Positions 36,286 to 49,400 of a stretch of DNA of 64,000 bases are shown here, one piece after another (position 1 is the stretch's first letter; every line of letters begins with the position of its first letter). The notes under the pieces are model-generated. The model saw only the letters and a program-made list of their open reading frames with translations, was not told where the DNA came from and searched no databases. The position numbers and the translations under genes were made by a program. The DNA lies in contig NC_086247.1 of assembly GCF_021018805.1 (NCBI RefSeq), forward strand, positions 139,231,602 to 139,295,601, in the 5' to 3' direction. This DNA comes from Prinia subflava (Eukaryota; Chordata; Aves; Passeriformes; Cisticolidae).

Positions 36286-37214
36286 CAAAGCTCTTGATTA
36301 ATCTTTGGAAGGTCTGCAGTATTTGAACCTCATCATCTGTGTTGCAAGGTCATCTTCTGTGTGGTAAATATTCCTAGTGCCCTTCAGCTGCAGATGTAGA
36401 CTTTATTTTGTCATAAAACCAAAGGAACAGACTTGATATATGAGGGCCTTTAGATGTGCCCTAAAGTTCTTCCCACAAATACATAGGAAAATTCCCAAAG
36501 TTTTCCTGAAGGAGTGCTTTATACTGTGACTGTGATCCTTTACATCCCCATAGTGGCTTCACTGCTGTGTAAATTTTAAGAAGCATTGGGAAATACCCCA
36601 GTGTGGCTTTCCAAATGATGAGACAGAGCTTCTCCCAGCTGCACGTAAAACCTCATGCATTTCCCCACCTGCACAAACAGGGATGAACCCACCAAACCGC
36701 AAACTGGGCTTTGCAGGCCCTTTCCTTTTGTTTGTTTCCTGCGAACCCTTTGTTTTGTCTGTTTCCTGCATAGCATGGAAAGGACTTTGCTGGTGGACTC
36801 TGGACAATCAGGATGTTCTCCCTTTCCTCAGGAGCAGCTGCTGCAGCACCTCCACCTCCCCCAGGTGCCCACAGCAGCTGCCTGCAGAGGAGAGCTCCTG
36901 CCCAGGGCTCGTCACGATGGGATCAGGGCCCTGGGGCTCTGAGGAGGTGGAAAGTGGAGCTGCCTCAAGTGGAAACACAGCATCCACTGCTTTCCATCAA
37001 GTGGGCATGGTTTGCCCTGCCTGGACAATGTCCCTGGAAAAGGAAAAGTCTCTCCTCCTTTCTGGGAAGGGAAGAACAAACCCTGCCAGGCCCTGCTGTC
37101 AAGACCTCTGAATATTCTCTGGCATGACTGAACCCTCCAAGTGCTCATAGCAAAGAAAATGGCCTGCCCTTAAATACAACCTGAAAAATGTCTTCTCTTT
37201 CTTTTCCATTTTTG

Positions 37215-37230
37215 TTTTTTTTTTTTTTTT
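37215..37230. repeat. Poly(T) tract, 16 T
   Basis: This is a mononucleotide run in a T-rich context. No retroposon was recognised on the minus strand beside it. Confidence 0.9.
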
Positions 37231-37645
37231 GGTCTTGGTTGGGTTTTTTTCCCCAAATCTCTGTGTGTGTCAGACAGGAAGATCTGCTTTCCTGGAGTCA
37301 CTCCATAAATTAGTTGACCAGCTTTGATCCTGAGGTAGAAAGGCAAACCTCTCTACTAATCTGTTAGAAAAGGGTCTCATTCAGGTTAAAGGGAGGCTGG
37401 CTTCTAGCTTCTCTTTTTACTGAATATTGCCACAAGTTTTCTAATGCAAAACACTGAAAGAGATTTTTGCGGTAAAGGTCAAAAATACAATTTTTTAGGA
37501 AAAGTGTCTCTTTTTGTTACTTTTAAGGCTTATCAGCCTTGGTCATAGTGACGAGAGGTGCCCATGGAGCACTTGTACCAGCACGGACTGGAGAAACATT
37601 GGGCATGATTAGACTGTGTCTGTATGATAGCAGTGTAGCTTAGAC

Positions 37646-37685
37646 CCCATTAAATTAAATTAGGCTTCCCATTAAATTAAATTAG
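37646..37685. repeat. Short tandem duplication, 22-bp period, of an ATTAAATT block
   Basis: CCCATTAAATTAAATTAG occurs exactly twice, at 37646-37663 and 37668-37685, separated by GCTT. Each copy is itself a run of TTAAA/ATTAA cores. It may be a local duplication of homeodomain-type sites or simple slippage. Confidence 0.9.
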
Positions 37686-40600
37686 TCTCCTCTTTACTTC
37701 TTGGGCTCGCCTGACACACAGAAAATGAATTGCTGTGATTTACACGCTGCTTTGGCTTGTACCATCTTTCAGCCACTCAACATGTAAGACACACACATTT
37801 AAATGCATGTAAAATAAAGTCAATGAAGGTGGATTGAAGGAAACACAGAGGTATGCAAGATTTGGTGACTTTTGTGGGAATTTGTCCTACCAGTCTCAGT
37901 CCTGGCAAGGAGGGAAACCTTAGTGGCTACAGCAGGATTCTCCATCCCTGCCCTCCCCTGCAGACCTAACCCTATTGCCACTTCTGGGTTTCTTTGGTTT
38001 CTCTGAGGGATGTGGAACGTTTTATATGGATTCCACCTCCCTTCATCATCCTCCCTTATTCCTACCCCTAAGGCAAGCATGGAACAACATTCCTTTTGCT
38101 GTCTCCAAAGAAAAACTTGTAACATTTCATTCACTCATTAGCAGTTTTTGGTGCTTGTTTCCCTCCTGTGTATCAGTGAAGTTGGTTAAAGAAAGAGACT
38201 ACTTCATTTTGACTTTCTGCCTGCTCAATATTATCTCCTTTTATGCAACAACACAGCATATTATTAAGAAATATTTAGTGCATTTAAGCAACAGTTTCCA
38301 AGAACAGCTGGTATAGAATCATTCTGTTAAACTTTAGGTTGTGTTTTATTTTTAAAGTTATTTCTTCACAATGTAAATTCTGACTCTGGACGTTTCCTTC
38401 CAATGTTTAATCAGCCCCTGGGAATGCACTTGCAGCAGCTGTTCTTTTGGAGCTGGCACACCAGACCAAGCCCCGTGTTAGATAAAGAATGTTCCTCATG
38501 TCTCCATTCAGAATAGCCAACCTTTAAAGGCTCAGCTAGATATCTTCCAGCTTCAGCAGTATTGGTGAGAGTACAGGCAGCCTGTGCCTTCAGCTTGTGT
38601 ACTTTCAGACTTCCAGGACGTTACAGAGCTTTAGGGGTTTCCTACTCTATCATACACCATTTGTGAATTTGCCTTCACCCAGACAAGGTAATTGCCTGGA
38701 TTTTGCATTTTCTCTGATTTTTCCTCACATCCTTTCTTTCTTCCTTTTATCCTTTGCTCACAGACACCTGCTTGCTAATGTCTACATATCAGAAGGGAAC
38801 ATCTTATTTCCTCCATTCTGCCTTGAATGTATTCAGAAACTGTTCTACATGATGCTGAAGTTCTCAAAAGCCTCACACTTGGGCCACAAGAAATACTACA
38901 TTGCTGAAATTTATCTGAGAATCCTGCTGAATTAAGCTGGATTAAGCTCAATATCAATGGTATTGCAGGGAGCTCAATCTTCTTCAGAACAAGTCCCTGC
39001 CTGTGTAGGGCACTGCTGGGAAGGTGCTGCAGTTCTGGTCCAGGGAGCTGAAGGTACTGGTTGTATCACAGGACCCTTTCTATTATAAATCCTCTAAATC
39101 ACTGGTTTTTCATAGGAAAATATTAGCAAGATACAAAAGATACGTCAACATGCTAGTACTTTGTTTCCTTGTGTTGTGCTACAGTCTTTCATGTAAAATA
39201 ATAGTTTGATTTTATACAACACAAGGTTGATTTACCTTTTCTGCAAGTAATGCAGAATTTTTTACATAAAGGTGCCATTCAGTAATATTTATTTCTTACT
39301 GTCATATATAATGTAATATCAGTGTGTCTTTATCAGTGTGGGCCAACATTGTTGGTCCTAAATGCAGCAATATGAGTAAAAACTTTGCATTTTAGAGGTG
39401 CAGAGTGTAAAATGCCTCTCCTGGGATTCACCTGGATGGAGATGAACAGCAGAACGAGAACTAAGGAAGTTTTAATACTCTCCAGACTCGCAGCTGAGGG
39501 GGTTTCAAGACAGGTGGGTGTAATAGACTGCAGATGCCATGAGATGTTAGCTGTTGTCTTGGGCTGGGGAGCTGCAAGGTCTGCACTGCCTTGCTCATGC
39601 ATGGTCCTGTAGATAACCAACAGCCCTGGCCCCTGCCTGCACAGAGCAGAACCAGGGCCCCTCTGTGCCTCCTCTACAGAGGAAGATAACAGCCATGGCT
39701 GGTGAGAGATGTCACAGGCAGCAGAGGATGCCACAGGGATGATAAAAGTGGGGGTCATGACAGCCAGACACCAAAGCCTGTGAGTGCATGGCAGGAGCTG
39801 TGAGGATGCTCCCACCTGTCCTGTGTGCTGGGGTGTGATCCCTATGCCCTCCCTGTCCTCAGCCCTGGACCCAGCTCAGCAGGAGTTATGCCATATAACA
39901 TCTGCTCTTATTGTGACATCAAAGAATAGTGGAAAAAGCAAAACAGGTGCACTCCAAAATACATTTTAGCCAGGTTAAAATGGCCAGTGAAAGGTTCTGT
40001 ATTTGACCACACGTTTGTAGAAGTTTGAGTAATAATGTGCCAACCTAGGGCGAAGAGGTTGATAGGAGGGGAGAGGATTGCAGGGCATGAAATGAGCAAT
40101 CATGCACACGTGGACAATGCAAATGATAAGATCCCAGAGAATGCAACTGATGAGAGAAAAATAGATGATCTCAAAATTAAAACATAAATTTGAGCACTGA
40201 CATCTGGGAAATAAAGACACACACGAATATGAGGTGGCAAATATGGAACAAATATTTGCCCCATATCTTAAGAAACCATATGCAAGTCTGATGATACTAT
40301 GGAACACATGCTTTTCAAGGCTCCTGGCTTGGGCAAAGCAGGCCCATGCATGCAGTTCATGAAGGCTCTCTAAAAAGCTTCACTGTCATTGCAGCATGTG
40401 TTTTAAATGGTCTCTAGTCCCCAGTAATCTATTTTCTGGTTTCCTTCCAGGCCTCTTCATTGCTATCTCCACTTGCTGCAGAAATCGAGTACTTGTGTAC
40501 GTGGGAGGTGTGGTGTAGCACGGATTTATCATGCCAAACAGAGCACTCCTTATTGGAGGCACACAGCTAATACCTCTGAAAGGCTACACGGCCTGTTGGA

Positions 40601-41184
40601 AGGGACTTAAATCATCTGCTGCTATTTATTTCAGCTCAAAGTTATGCATGCAAAATAGTCATAAAAAGGGTGGCTCGATGAATCTTTCCTGCCCTGAACT
40701 TGCACTGCAGCCTCTAGCTGACCTGCTCTGGCTCAGACACATGGCACACAAGCTCTCCCATCCCTGTCCTCCTCTCTCCTCCTCCTCTTAGTGGGGGAAG
40801 AACAACAATGGGAAGCTTTCAGCTGCAAACCTGCTGTCAGCATCCTCTGAGATGTGCGATCCCCTGGCAGGGGCCCAATGGCCCAGCAGTGCCTGGCTGG
40901 TCCCTGCCTGCTCTTGGCTCAGGCTTCCCATGCAGGGACACCAACCCCAGTGCTGGGATCCCTCTGGCAGCCCCCAGCCAGGCCCTGAGCAGCAGCATTG
41001 CTGCTGCCTCGGGATCCTCAGCTGAGCCTGAGGGGTTTGCTGTTCTCACCTCACGCCACTGCCCAAAACTGTTGTTACATCTCAGCCCAGATGCTTCATT
41101 TCAGAGGCAAATGCCTGATTCCTGTATACATTTGCTTTCTCAGCTTGTCAAGCACTTAAGTGCCTTTCATCTTGAAGTATCCTA

Positions 41185-41465
41185 AATGATAATATGCACT
41201 TATATAGCTTAAGCTCCTCTAATGAATGAGGTTCTTCATAAACACTTGGTAATTAGGTCTCACAACAGCCCGATGAGCTGGGAACAACTTTTTGCAGTGG
41301 TGCAGAGGGATGAGCTGAGGCTGTGAGGAGACAGGCAGGGTTCAGGCTGTCAGCTCAACTCCAGGGTCAGTGGCCATGGGGTGCTGGGAGCTGTGTCTGC
41401 ACTGAGAATGTTTGCCCTTGTGTCCACGAGGAAAGAGCACAAAACCCAGACTCCTTCCCAGAAAT
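41185..41465 (+). mobile_element. MIR/L2-like ancient SINE relic
   Basis: Ordered landmarks match the MIR/L2-type pattern: 'cacttatatagc' (41198), 'ttcataaacacttggtaatt' (41234), 'ctcacaacagcccgatgagc' (41260), a 'gatgagctgaggc' segment (41309-41321), and 'acaaaacccagactcc' (41439) in place of the family's 'gaacccaggactcc'. The family is far older than birds, so the strong divergence is expected. It could instead be the 3' part of an L2/L3 LINE, which shares this sequence. Confidence 0.62.
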
Positions 41466-42860
41466 TACTTTCCATATGAATGAGAACAGTGAAAACTGAA
41501 TGGTTTCTGCTTCCTCAGTGCCTGCCCACTACCTCTGTTCAGAGCTTGTGGTGACCCAGCCCAACCCCTTGCCCCAGTGCTGATGCTGTTGGTGGTGGCA
41601 CAGGGACCCCTGGCACTTGGCACCTGCTGGACCTGGTCATCACAGCCTCATGAAATTCATGCCCATTTTGGCTAGGGAGTGACAAGAGGTTTCCAGGCAA
41701 GAATCAATGGGCTTCAGATATGTTCTTGAAGAAACTACAAAGAGGAATGTTCATGTAGTCAAATGAGCATTTCCCATCAGAAAACTTTCTGGTCAAAGGA
41801 AAAAAGAAAAGTACTAAACAGGTCTGCCCACAGACTTCTCTTGCTCTGGCTCTTTTTTTTTCTACCTTTCTCAGCATTGCTGTCATCTGTCACTGGCAGG
41901 TCTGCTATGGGAATTTCCTTTCTCTCTGACTATTTTGTAGCACTTTCAGCACTGACACAATCAGGAATTGTACATATCACAATTCTAGCTTTCAGCTAAA
42001 GGAAAGGACCTCTTCTGCAAGGTCTTTCATTGTGTCTTCCACAGTGGCTCTTCCAAAGATATAATGAAATCCGCTTGTGTAAGCCAAAGAAATTGGCACT
42101 GCTCAGACACATGCAGCTGCTACTTTTCCTCTAGTGGGTTCTTATACAACTTCCAGGTACTGATCTACCCTCTGTGTGTGATCTTCCTATCTCTTTGCTG
42201 CTGCCATTTGTTTTTACTAACTCATAGCATTCAGGGATCCTGCTGAGGTATCATACAGTAATGCTGTTGCCTTCTTCCTGTGACACCCATGAAGACATAA
42301 ACCTACCCATTTCCCACTTCTCTGAGCCCTGAAGTTACCCACTCCAGCAGTACAGCAGTGTGTGTTTTGCCTTGTCTATGCAGTAAAACTAACACTGCAA
42401 TAAAGCTTTATAGGAAAAAATCTGTCCCTGTGCTTTTTTCAACTCTGTTGTGGGTTTTATGGTTCTGCCAAGGTATGTTTTTGGTGACTTGTCCTGCCTG
42501 CCCTCGTGCCCTGTGGGGGTGGTCTCCCCTTGCTATTTGATTGTTCCTTGCAGAACATCTTTCAGTTCAGTTTGTGCTTTTTTCCTCATGCCAGCTCCCC
42601 CCTCCCTTTGCTTCCCCATGTTTTGAGGCTTTTCCTGCCCTCTCAGCCCCGCTCCTCATTTCTGTTCAGCTTAGCAAGCCCTGGGCCTGCCTCAGTCCCC
42701 AGAGAAAGGGACACCAGCCCTGTCCCCTTGGCACACACTCAACAGCAAAGTTGCACTAATGCTTTCCTTTGCTCCCTTTCTCTCCTCTCCCTCTCTCTCG
42801 AGGTGAGATCTGTCTTTCCTTACACCAGAGAGTGTGAGCAGAGAGAAACCAGACTCAAGG
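41466..42860. other. Pyrimidine-rich unique DNA
   Basis: A T/C-rich stretch ends in a polypyrimidine run at about 42758-42800 followed by CGAGGTGAGAT, which resembles a splice donor, but no exon can be defined. Frames at 42358-42964 overlap in several phases and match nothing. Confidence 0.5.
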
Positions 42861-42912
42861 CAAAATTCCCATTAACTTCAGTGGGGGCAGGATTTCACCT
42901 CAAGTGTTTCAT
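42861..42912. repeat. Ancient dispersed amniote repeat motif, copy 3
   Basis: 'ttcccattaacttcagtggg' at 42867-42886, then 'ggcaggatttcacctc', matches the remembered dispersed pattern 'cccattgacttcaatgggagcaggattt' most closely of the three copies in the window. Family name uncertain. Confidence 0.55.
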
Positions 42913-45900
42913 GTCCTGGGCACTGGACAGCAACATGAAAGGACTCCACACTTGTAAAACCTGAGACGCCGCAGCCATTCAAGCAAGCAGATGCAGATGC
43001 AGCTCCTGGTGCCCCCTCCAAGCCCCTCTCCACAGCCATGCTTGCTCCTCCAAGACCTTTAAAGGTCATTAATCTCTCCTCTTAGCTGTTTATTGTTGCC
43101 ATGTTGGCAGCTATTGCAGAGCCAGGAATTACCCCTGCACAGCCTGGGCTCTGACTGTTGCTGCTGCTGTCCAACAATACCCAGAGCTTTGCTGTCTTGC
43201 AAGTGTGCCCCCCTTCAGTCCAGCCTTCCCCACCTTGTTTGTGTTATTGCTACTGATGAGGCTTTTCAAGACTCTTTGGCTGCTTCAGTCATGCAGGCTC
43301 CTCTGGCTTCCTGGCACATCCATTTCCCCAGTACTCTTGTGTCATATCAGTGAATTCCTGAAGTCCTGCAATGTCTGCCTTGCTCTCCACTTTCCTTCTG
43401 GTGATCTGAATTCAGTTTTATCTCCACTGCTGCCCTGAGTGCCAGCAGGCACCCACCAGTGCCCGTGTGTCACTGGCAGATCACAGCATTGCCTGGTGCT
43501 TCGTGTGCCACTCAGCACTGTCCTAGGGTGGCTTTGCCCTCAGCTCCCTTTATTGCTGGTCTGTCCCGACACTGTGATGCCTGTGGCTGCTGGCAGCCTG
43601 TCTGTCAGCTTACCCTGGAGTCTGGATTTTGCTGCTCATTGGTCTCTTGCTGAACTGGTGTTTTGTCCCTGGGAGGATTGCTGCAAGAGCATGGCATTTC
43701 CAGGTAGACATCTCTTCTTGTCTGTGCAGTTTTTGCTCCTGGCTCTTTACTTTCATTCCTGCCTTTCACTTGTTTTGTAGGTACCCAGGGGAAGAGGTCT
43801 TGTGCTCAGATTCCCCTGGTACTGAATTATTTGAATTTTGCTGCAGTGCATTACAACCTACTGAGAAATGTACCTTGCATTTCATGATCTCTCTTCTTGC
43901 TTGAATGCCTCCTACACAGCCTATTTTTTAGGAAGAGAAGTAACAATTTTTAACATGGCCGTGTAGTTAGTGCCTTTAAAATGGAACAAATCAGTTCTGA
44001 CTCTGTTTTGGTCCTGGTATTTTCCTGACCTGATCACTCAATGGTCACACTCTCTGATGTACATCAGCTGAGCATCCTATTTTGGCTGCCAGAGATACTC
44101 ACTGGCTTGCCTGAGTGTTCATCTGCTGGTGCCAGTCTGCTGGGACTGCTGCTCTCCGATTGCCATGGTCACAGATGGTCTCTCACCAAGCAGCAACAGG
44201 GAGTTTCCTTGGCACTATTCCTTCTACAAGTGACCATGAGCTGCTCTACTCTACAGCACCTGGAGCTCTTCAGTACTTTGTTAGATGTCTGGACATTTCC
44301 AACGTGGTTTTATCATGTGTTAAATACTATTTATTTTCCTCAGAGAAATGTAGCTTTGGAGTTGTTCTAAGGACAGTACTCTTTTTTTTTTCCGCCTTAG
44401 TACTAAAGAAAAAAAAGTCATGTAGTTGCTTAGTGTAATTACATATGTCATTAGGACCTCTCTGGGATACTAGCACTGATCAAAACCTCTAAGTTGAATT
44501 AATGGCCCTAAAGAAAATAGAGGAAAGAAACTCTTTTCTTGGTCTTGCTCTATCTAACAGTAGGCTGGGTCTCTGTCACCAAATGCCCAGGGCTGCTGAA
44601 ATTTGCTCTGCTTTGTTCACAGTCATTCTTCTGTGGCAGCAGGCTGGAACTCTGGTTGTCCCACAGAGACTGAGGCCCCCAAGGTCTCCCCATTCCTGTC
44701 CCTGGGCTTTCCAGAGGGAAGAGAGCTGCCTGTCTGTACAAATGGTCAGATTTCTTCTTTTGTTTGGGGCTTGTCGATCAGTGTCCTTCAGAAACCAACA
44801 GACATCAGATGCAGAGAATTAGCATCAGGCTAATTTTGCTCTAATGTTCTCCTCCTGCACATTGTGCTGAGGTTGCAGAATGCAGACACATTCCTACAGA
44901 CTTCCTCTGTCACACAGCTCTGTCTGCAATACCCCCAAGATGCTGGTGCTGCAGCACCTCTCTGGCTGGCCAGATGCCCAGGGGCATTTCTGCCAAGCTT
45001 TCCTTGCCAGGAGCTTTGTTGGCACTGATAGGCAGCTGAATGGCTCATCCATCTCAGTGAGTCCATTACTGCACCACAAGAGGTGCACACTATTCCTACA
45101 CTGTAAGGATAATCATATATTTTAGTCATTCTTCTCACTATTCAGTTTACCTGCCTTCAGTTGCATGTGCTGTGGTTGCCTGAGAGTTTTCTCCCTGCCA
45201 CAGGCAGACCCAGACTCTGTGCTGGCCCTGGAGGATGAATGATGCCTGTTTCTGCAGACTTGCCTGTCCTTTATCACTGTCTTGCAAAAACAAACAATTT
45301 ACAGCTTGGAACTCATGGGCTGCACTCTGTGGAGCAGGGCAGGGAGACCATTTTGAGCTTCAGCCACATCTTGGGCTCTCCCAGGCTGTGATCCCCAGGG
45401 CCTTCCTCCCAGGAGGATTGTTTACATATTGCCCAGAGTTCCACCCGTCCTGTCCTCTCCAGCAGAAGCTGTGGCTGATCCTGCTGACAACAGCTCTGTC
45501 TTTGGTCTCAACAGCCACCTTGATTGCCTTCCTGGTCACAGAATGGGTCACAGAATGGGTTTGTGACCCAGCTCTTGTGGCCTTTCTCCACCTGATCCAG
45601 CTGTTCTGCAGTGTTCCATTCACCTGTGGGTTGCACCCACAGCCTGAACAGGGTTTTTTTCAGACACTTCAGAAGAGGATTTTCTCTGGTGTCCCATATC
45701 TGTTTTGCCCTCATGTCCATTTTTTCCCCCAGGGCAGTTTTGTGACCCTCGCTATTTTGAGGCATTTAACTCTGGTTTAGAACTCTTTCCTTCACTGATC
45801 ATTCCAGCAAGCTGGAAGCACAAATGATCCCGTCATTAACCAGGGAATATTTAAAGTCTCCAAATTCATAGGTGATGCCAGATTTCTCATCTGTGTGATA

Positions 45901-46440
45901 TAAATCTCAATTTTCCTCTTGGGCAGTCTCATCTGCCTGGAACAGCCCAGTGGTCTGACACTGTTATCCACTTGTTCTGTAGTTTAGATATTATTCCTTG
46001 CTGAAGTCTCACTCGCTCCTTGTTATTTCCTGTGTCTGCTGAGAGCAAGAGCAAGAAAGTAAATAAAAAAGCTTTACATTCATTTTTGTCTTTTCACAGC
46101 TGTGGCCATGGCTCTGTACAAGCATTCAGGTTTTGCCCCCACTTTCCTCCCACTCAGAGTATCTCTCCTGACTCTCTACCTTCTTTATCTACTCTTGGAG
46201 TCTATTTGTTAATCCTCCAACCTACTAAGAGCCTGTCTCAAGTGCTGGGGCCAAAGCTGGGAAAATAAAGGCAGTGATATACAAAGTTTTTGCACCTGTG
46301 GCAAACACTGAGCCATGTGCACAGAGATTGACCTTTTACTGCCTTCTCCAAAATATTCTGCCTTGCAGGCTGTTTTCCTCCCCCAGCTTCCAAGCAGGTT
46401 CACATATCCAATGTCTAGCTCAAGACCTCCTACCAGCATG
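42913..46440. other. Pyrimidine-rich, frame-dense region without a recognised gene
   Basis: Plus-strand frames of 80-181 codons are crowded here, rich in Leu, Ser, Cys, Phe and Pro as expected from reading C/T-rich DNA. The longest, 45235-45780, has no recognisable domain. It contains VTEWVTEW, created by a 12-bp tandem duplication (GGTCACAGAATG at 45534-45545 and 45546-45557). GGTGCTGCAGCACC at 44945-44958 is a perfect 14-bp palindrome. A long noncoding RNA or a decayed retroelement would also fit, but nothing proves either. Confidence 0.5.
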
Positions 46441-49400
46441 ACCTCCTACCTTGAAATCATTCATTTTATTAAAACATTCCTCCAAGGTAGTCTGGGCCTG
46501 TTTAACAAACAGGGAACCACAAATTCCAAAATTTCAACTCTTTACTCAGGGGGGAAAATTAAAAAAAAAAATCTTTATTTGGATGAAAGCAAGTGATAAA
46601 AAGGAGGGGAATAATTTTTTATTCCTATATGATTTGGATGTTCAGATAAAATGGCAGATTAGAAAGTCAGACATTTCTGATTTCTAATATAAAACAAGAA
46701 TAACAACATTTCCTTGGGCAGAGAGTGGGGGATGTTAGAGGGTGGAAGGGGTGGTAGGAAGGGAATGCTGGGACATCAAGAAATTTGGCCTTAGTAAATA
46801 TTTCATAGATTAAAAGCTACTTCCATTAGGTTCCTCTGTTTACTTCATCTAGGCAACACAGGTGCTTGCAGATCCCACTCCAGATGCATTGCATGTCTTG
46901 TATTAGAGCAGAACCTGGCTGTTAGCTTGAACTAACAGAGTTCTCTCTGTCTTCTGTAATGAGGAGAAACCACAGCTTCTTAGAAGGATATTTTTAAGAA
47001 GTAAATAAACAAGGAAGAAAGAAATTGTGACCTCTAAAGGAGTTCTAAAGACTCAGTGGACAAGAAGGCTGAATATCAAGTTTCTTTAATTTTTATTATG
47101 CATTTTTCTAAGTAATAAGAAAAAAATAAAAATTTAAAATAAAACCTATCAATAACATAAAGAAAAAATGAGCTTGAGACTGAAGGATTTGTGTCAACAT
47201 CTGGACTTGGGGTTTGAAAACTAGGTGGCTGAGGTCACTTCACTTTATAAACCCACCTTATGAACAGTATACACAGCCTGTGAACAAGTGCAAAACCTGG
47301 AGTCACATAAACAGTGTATTTCATTCCTGAACATTGAAATAACAAAAAGGGCAGAGCCAAAGGGTTCCTCTCAGCATATGCACTTTAACTATATGTGGAG
47401 GGCCTATGTGACACAGAAAGAGCAACACTGGGAATACAGAAAATGAGACGGAGCAATATTTACATTACCCTTTTTTTTACAGGGGTGAAGGGTTAAATTT
47501 GTTTAACGATAGGCTGTTGTGGTCAAGGATATGGGCTTCTTCAGCTTTCCAAAGCTCTCTGAACAATTAAGACTAATAAAATGTTTTCTTAGAAACAAAT
47601 TATTATTGTAATCTGAAGCTGTTTCTCCCAGTAACTGTATTTACTTGTTAAAGCAAGGAAGAACACCCTTGCTTTATGGTCAAAACTGAAACAAAAAATT
47701 AAATGGACTGTTCCTTCAAATCTTTGGCAGCCTTCTCTCCCATTCACCTTCTTGTCCTGGCCAGGTCAGGGATTAATTGTGACAGCTGTGTTACACCTAT
47801 GACTCTGTTAGCAAACCTGCTCTGATCTCAACATGAAAATGGAGAGCTGTTTCTGTACCCACATGTTGGCCTCATGCTTTTTGCTTGAGATTAGCAATCG
47901 CAGGAAGCTCGAGGGCAGCCCTACAAGCTCAAAATTCTTCACTGTCTCAAAACCCAAAGCCCGTGTCTCTCAAACCCAGTGGTGTTTCTGAGACAGCCGG
48001 GTCTGAACACACCAGTGCAATGCTCTGCAACAGCTGAAGGGACAAGCAGCCTGCAAGAGCTCTTGGGAGAGAAGCAGCAAGAGGACCAGAAATCAGTGTG
48101 CCACTGCCCCAGCCCTCGGAGCTCCTGCTTCTTGAGCGCTGCACGGGCCCAGTTCTCTCACTGCAGAGAGAACTCTGCACAACTGCAGGGAATAAAGGAT
48201 GTATCGTGTGGATCAGGGGTCTGGAAAAGCATCTGTAGAGGGAACCTGCTGTGGCTAAGATTTTCAATTTCAGAAGTGAAATTATTCCTCTTTATACGGT
48301 TGTAATGCAGATCTGTGAAATTATGAATGGTCTGTAGGGGAAAAAAGGAGAAAATTAGATGCTATTTGTCACAACAGAATTAGAGACTGCAAAATGCTTC
48401 TCTACCAGTAAGTTTAAAATAATTGAACATCAGCCCTTTTCCTTACAGTTCTTAATTGCTCTCTGAAACCTGTTGTCACAGGACAGGGCTGAAATAGTAG
48501 CTGAGTGAAAAAATAAATTGATTTGTCATTTGAAATTGAACACTATCATAACTGATATGTTTTTCTATGCCTGATAGGTCCAGTGCTTCAAAGTGGACTA
48601 ATTATTGCAAAATTCCTTAAAACACTGTTATAAAATGGGAGGGTACTAGGAATCTCATTCTGTAGTTTCCCCTTTCTCCATGGAGCTCTAACATGGCTTG
48701 AAACACTCTAGGGACAGGACTGGGGGCTGAAGGGGCTGGGTCTGATCCAATTTCCTAATTTCTGTATTCTCAAGAGAGTTGTGGGCAGGTGTCCAGGCAG
48801 TGTGCAACCCTGTCAACATGTTTATTTTGGAAATGTGAGTATATGGACTACAGTAATTGATAGCTTAGAGCTGTGAGGAAGGAGTGTAGAGGAAGTTCAC
48901 ACCAGCAGAGCTGATTGCTGGGGACTTGGACACTATCCTTCATGGGGGATTTGCATTCACACTCAGCTTAATTCACTACTCTGAAGGTGAATGAACAGTG
49001 ATGATGGTATCCTTTTGGGAGATACTTAGGACTTTCACCTCACTGATGACACAAACTTTTTCAAAGAACCTGCTAAAGATTTCTATGAATCACAGCACAA
49101 AATGTTTAGGTTTGTTCCCCCAAAATGCCCACTATTGATCTGAGATTTCCTTTAAAATAAAATCCTGACCACTTAGACTTAAAAAGTCTTTGTCAGCCCA
49201 TAATTAGAAGCTCTTTTCCCTTCTTTGACCCGTGTTTGTTTAGTTGCATAAAATAACTTTGAAACAGTGCTGTCTTTCTGTCAGGTTGGAGCACAGTTCT
49301 GTGACAAATAAACCTCTCAGGAATCATGGACCAGAAAGCAAATGAGAGATCATAAACAGGCAATGGATGAAAGAGTGTTACCAAATTGTGATAACTTTCA

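Larger units (their letters stand above)
36286..41180. other. Unique DNA with small simple repeats
   Basis: There is a GC-richer patch at 36650-37110 with a 142-codon plus frame, then AT-rich DNA. The 160-codon minus frame at 39333-39815 and the frames at 40531-41185 show no recognisable domains. No RNA gene was identified. Confidence 0.6.

Noticed and set aside
39333..39815. 160-codon minus-strand frame
   Set aside because: No recognisable domain, no CpG island or splice-site context; overlaps an opposite-strand frame.
45235..45780. 181-codon plus-strand frame
   Set aside because: No known domain; composition of C/T-rich DNA. Part of it is a 12-bp tandem duplication giving VTEWVTEW, with an overlapping minus frame.
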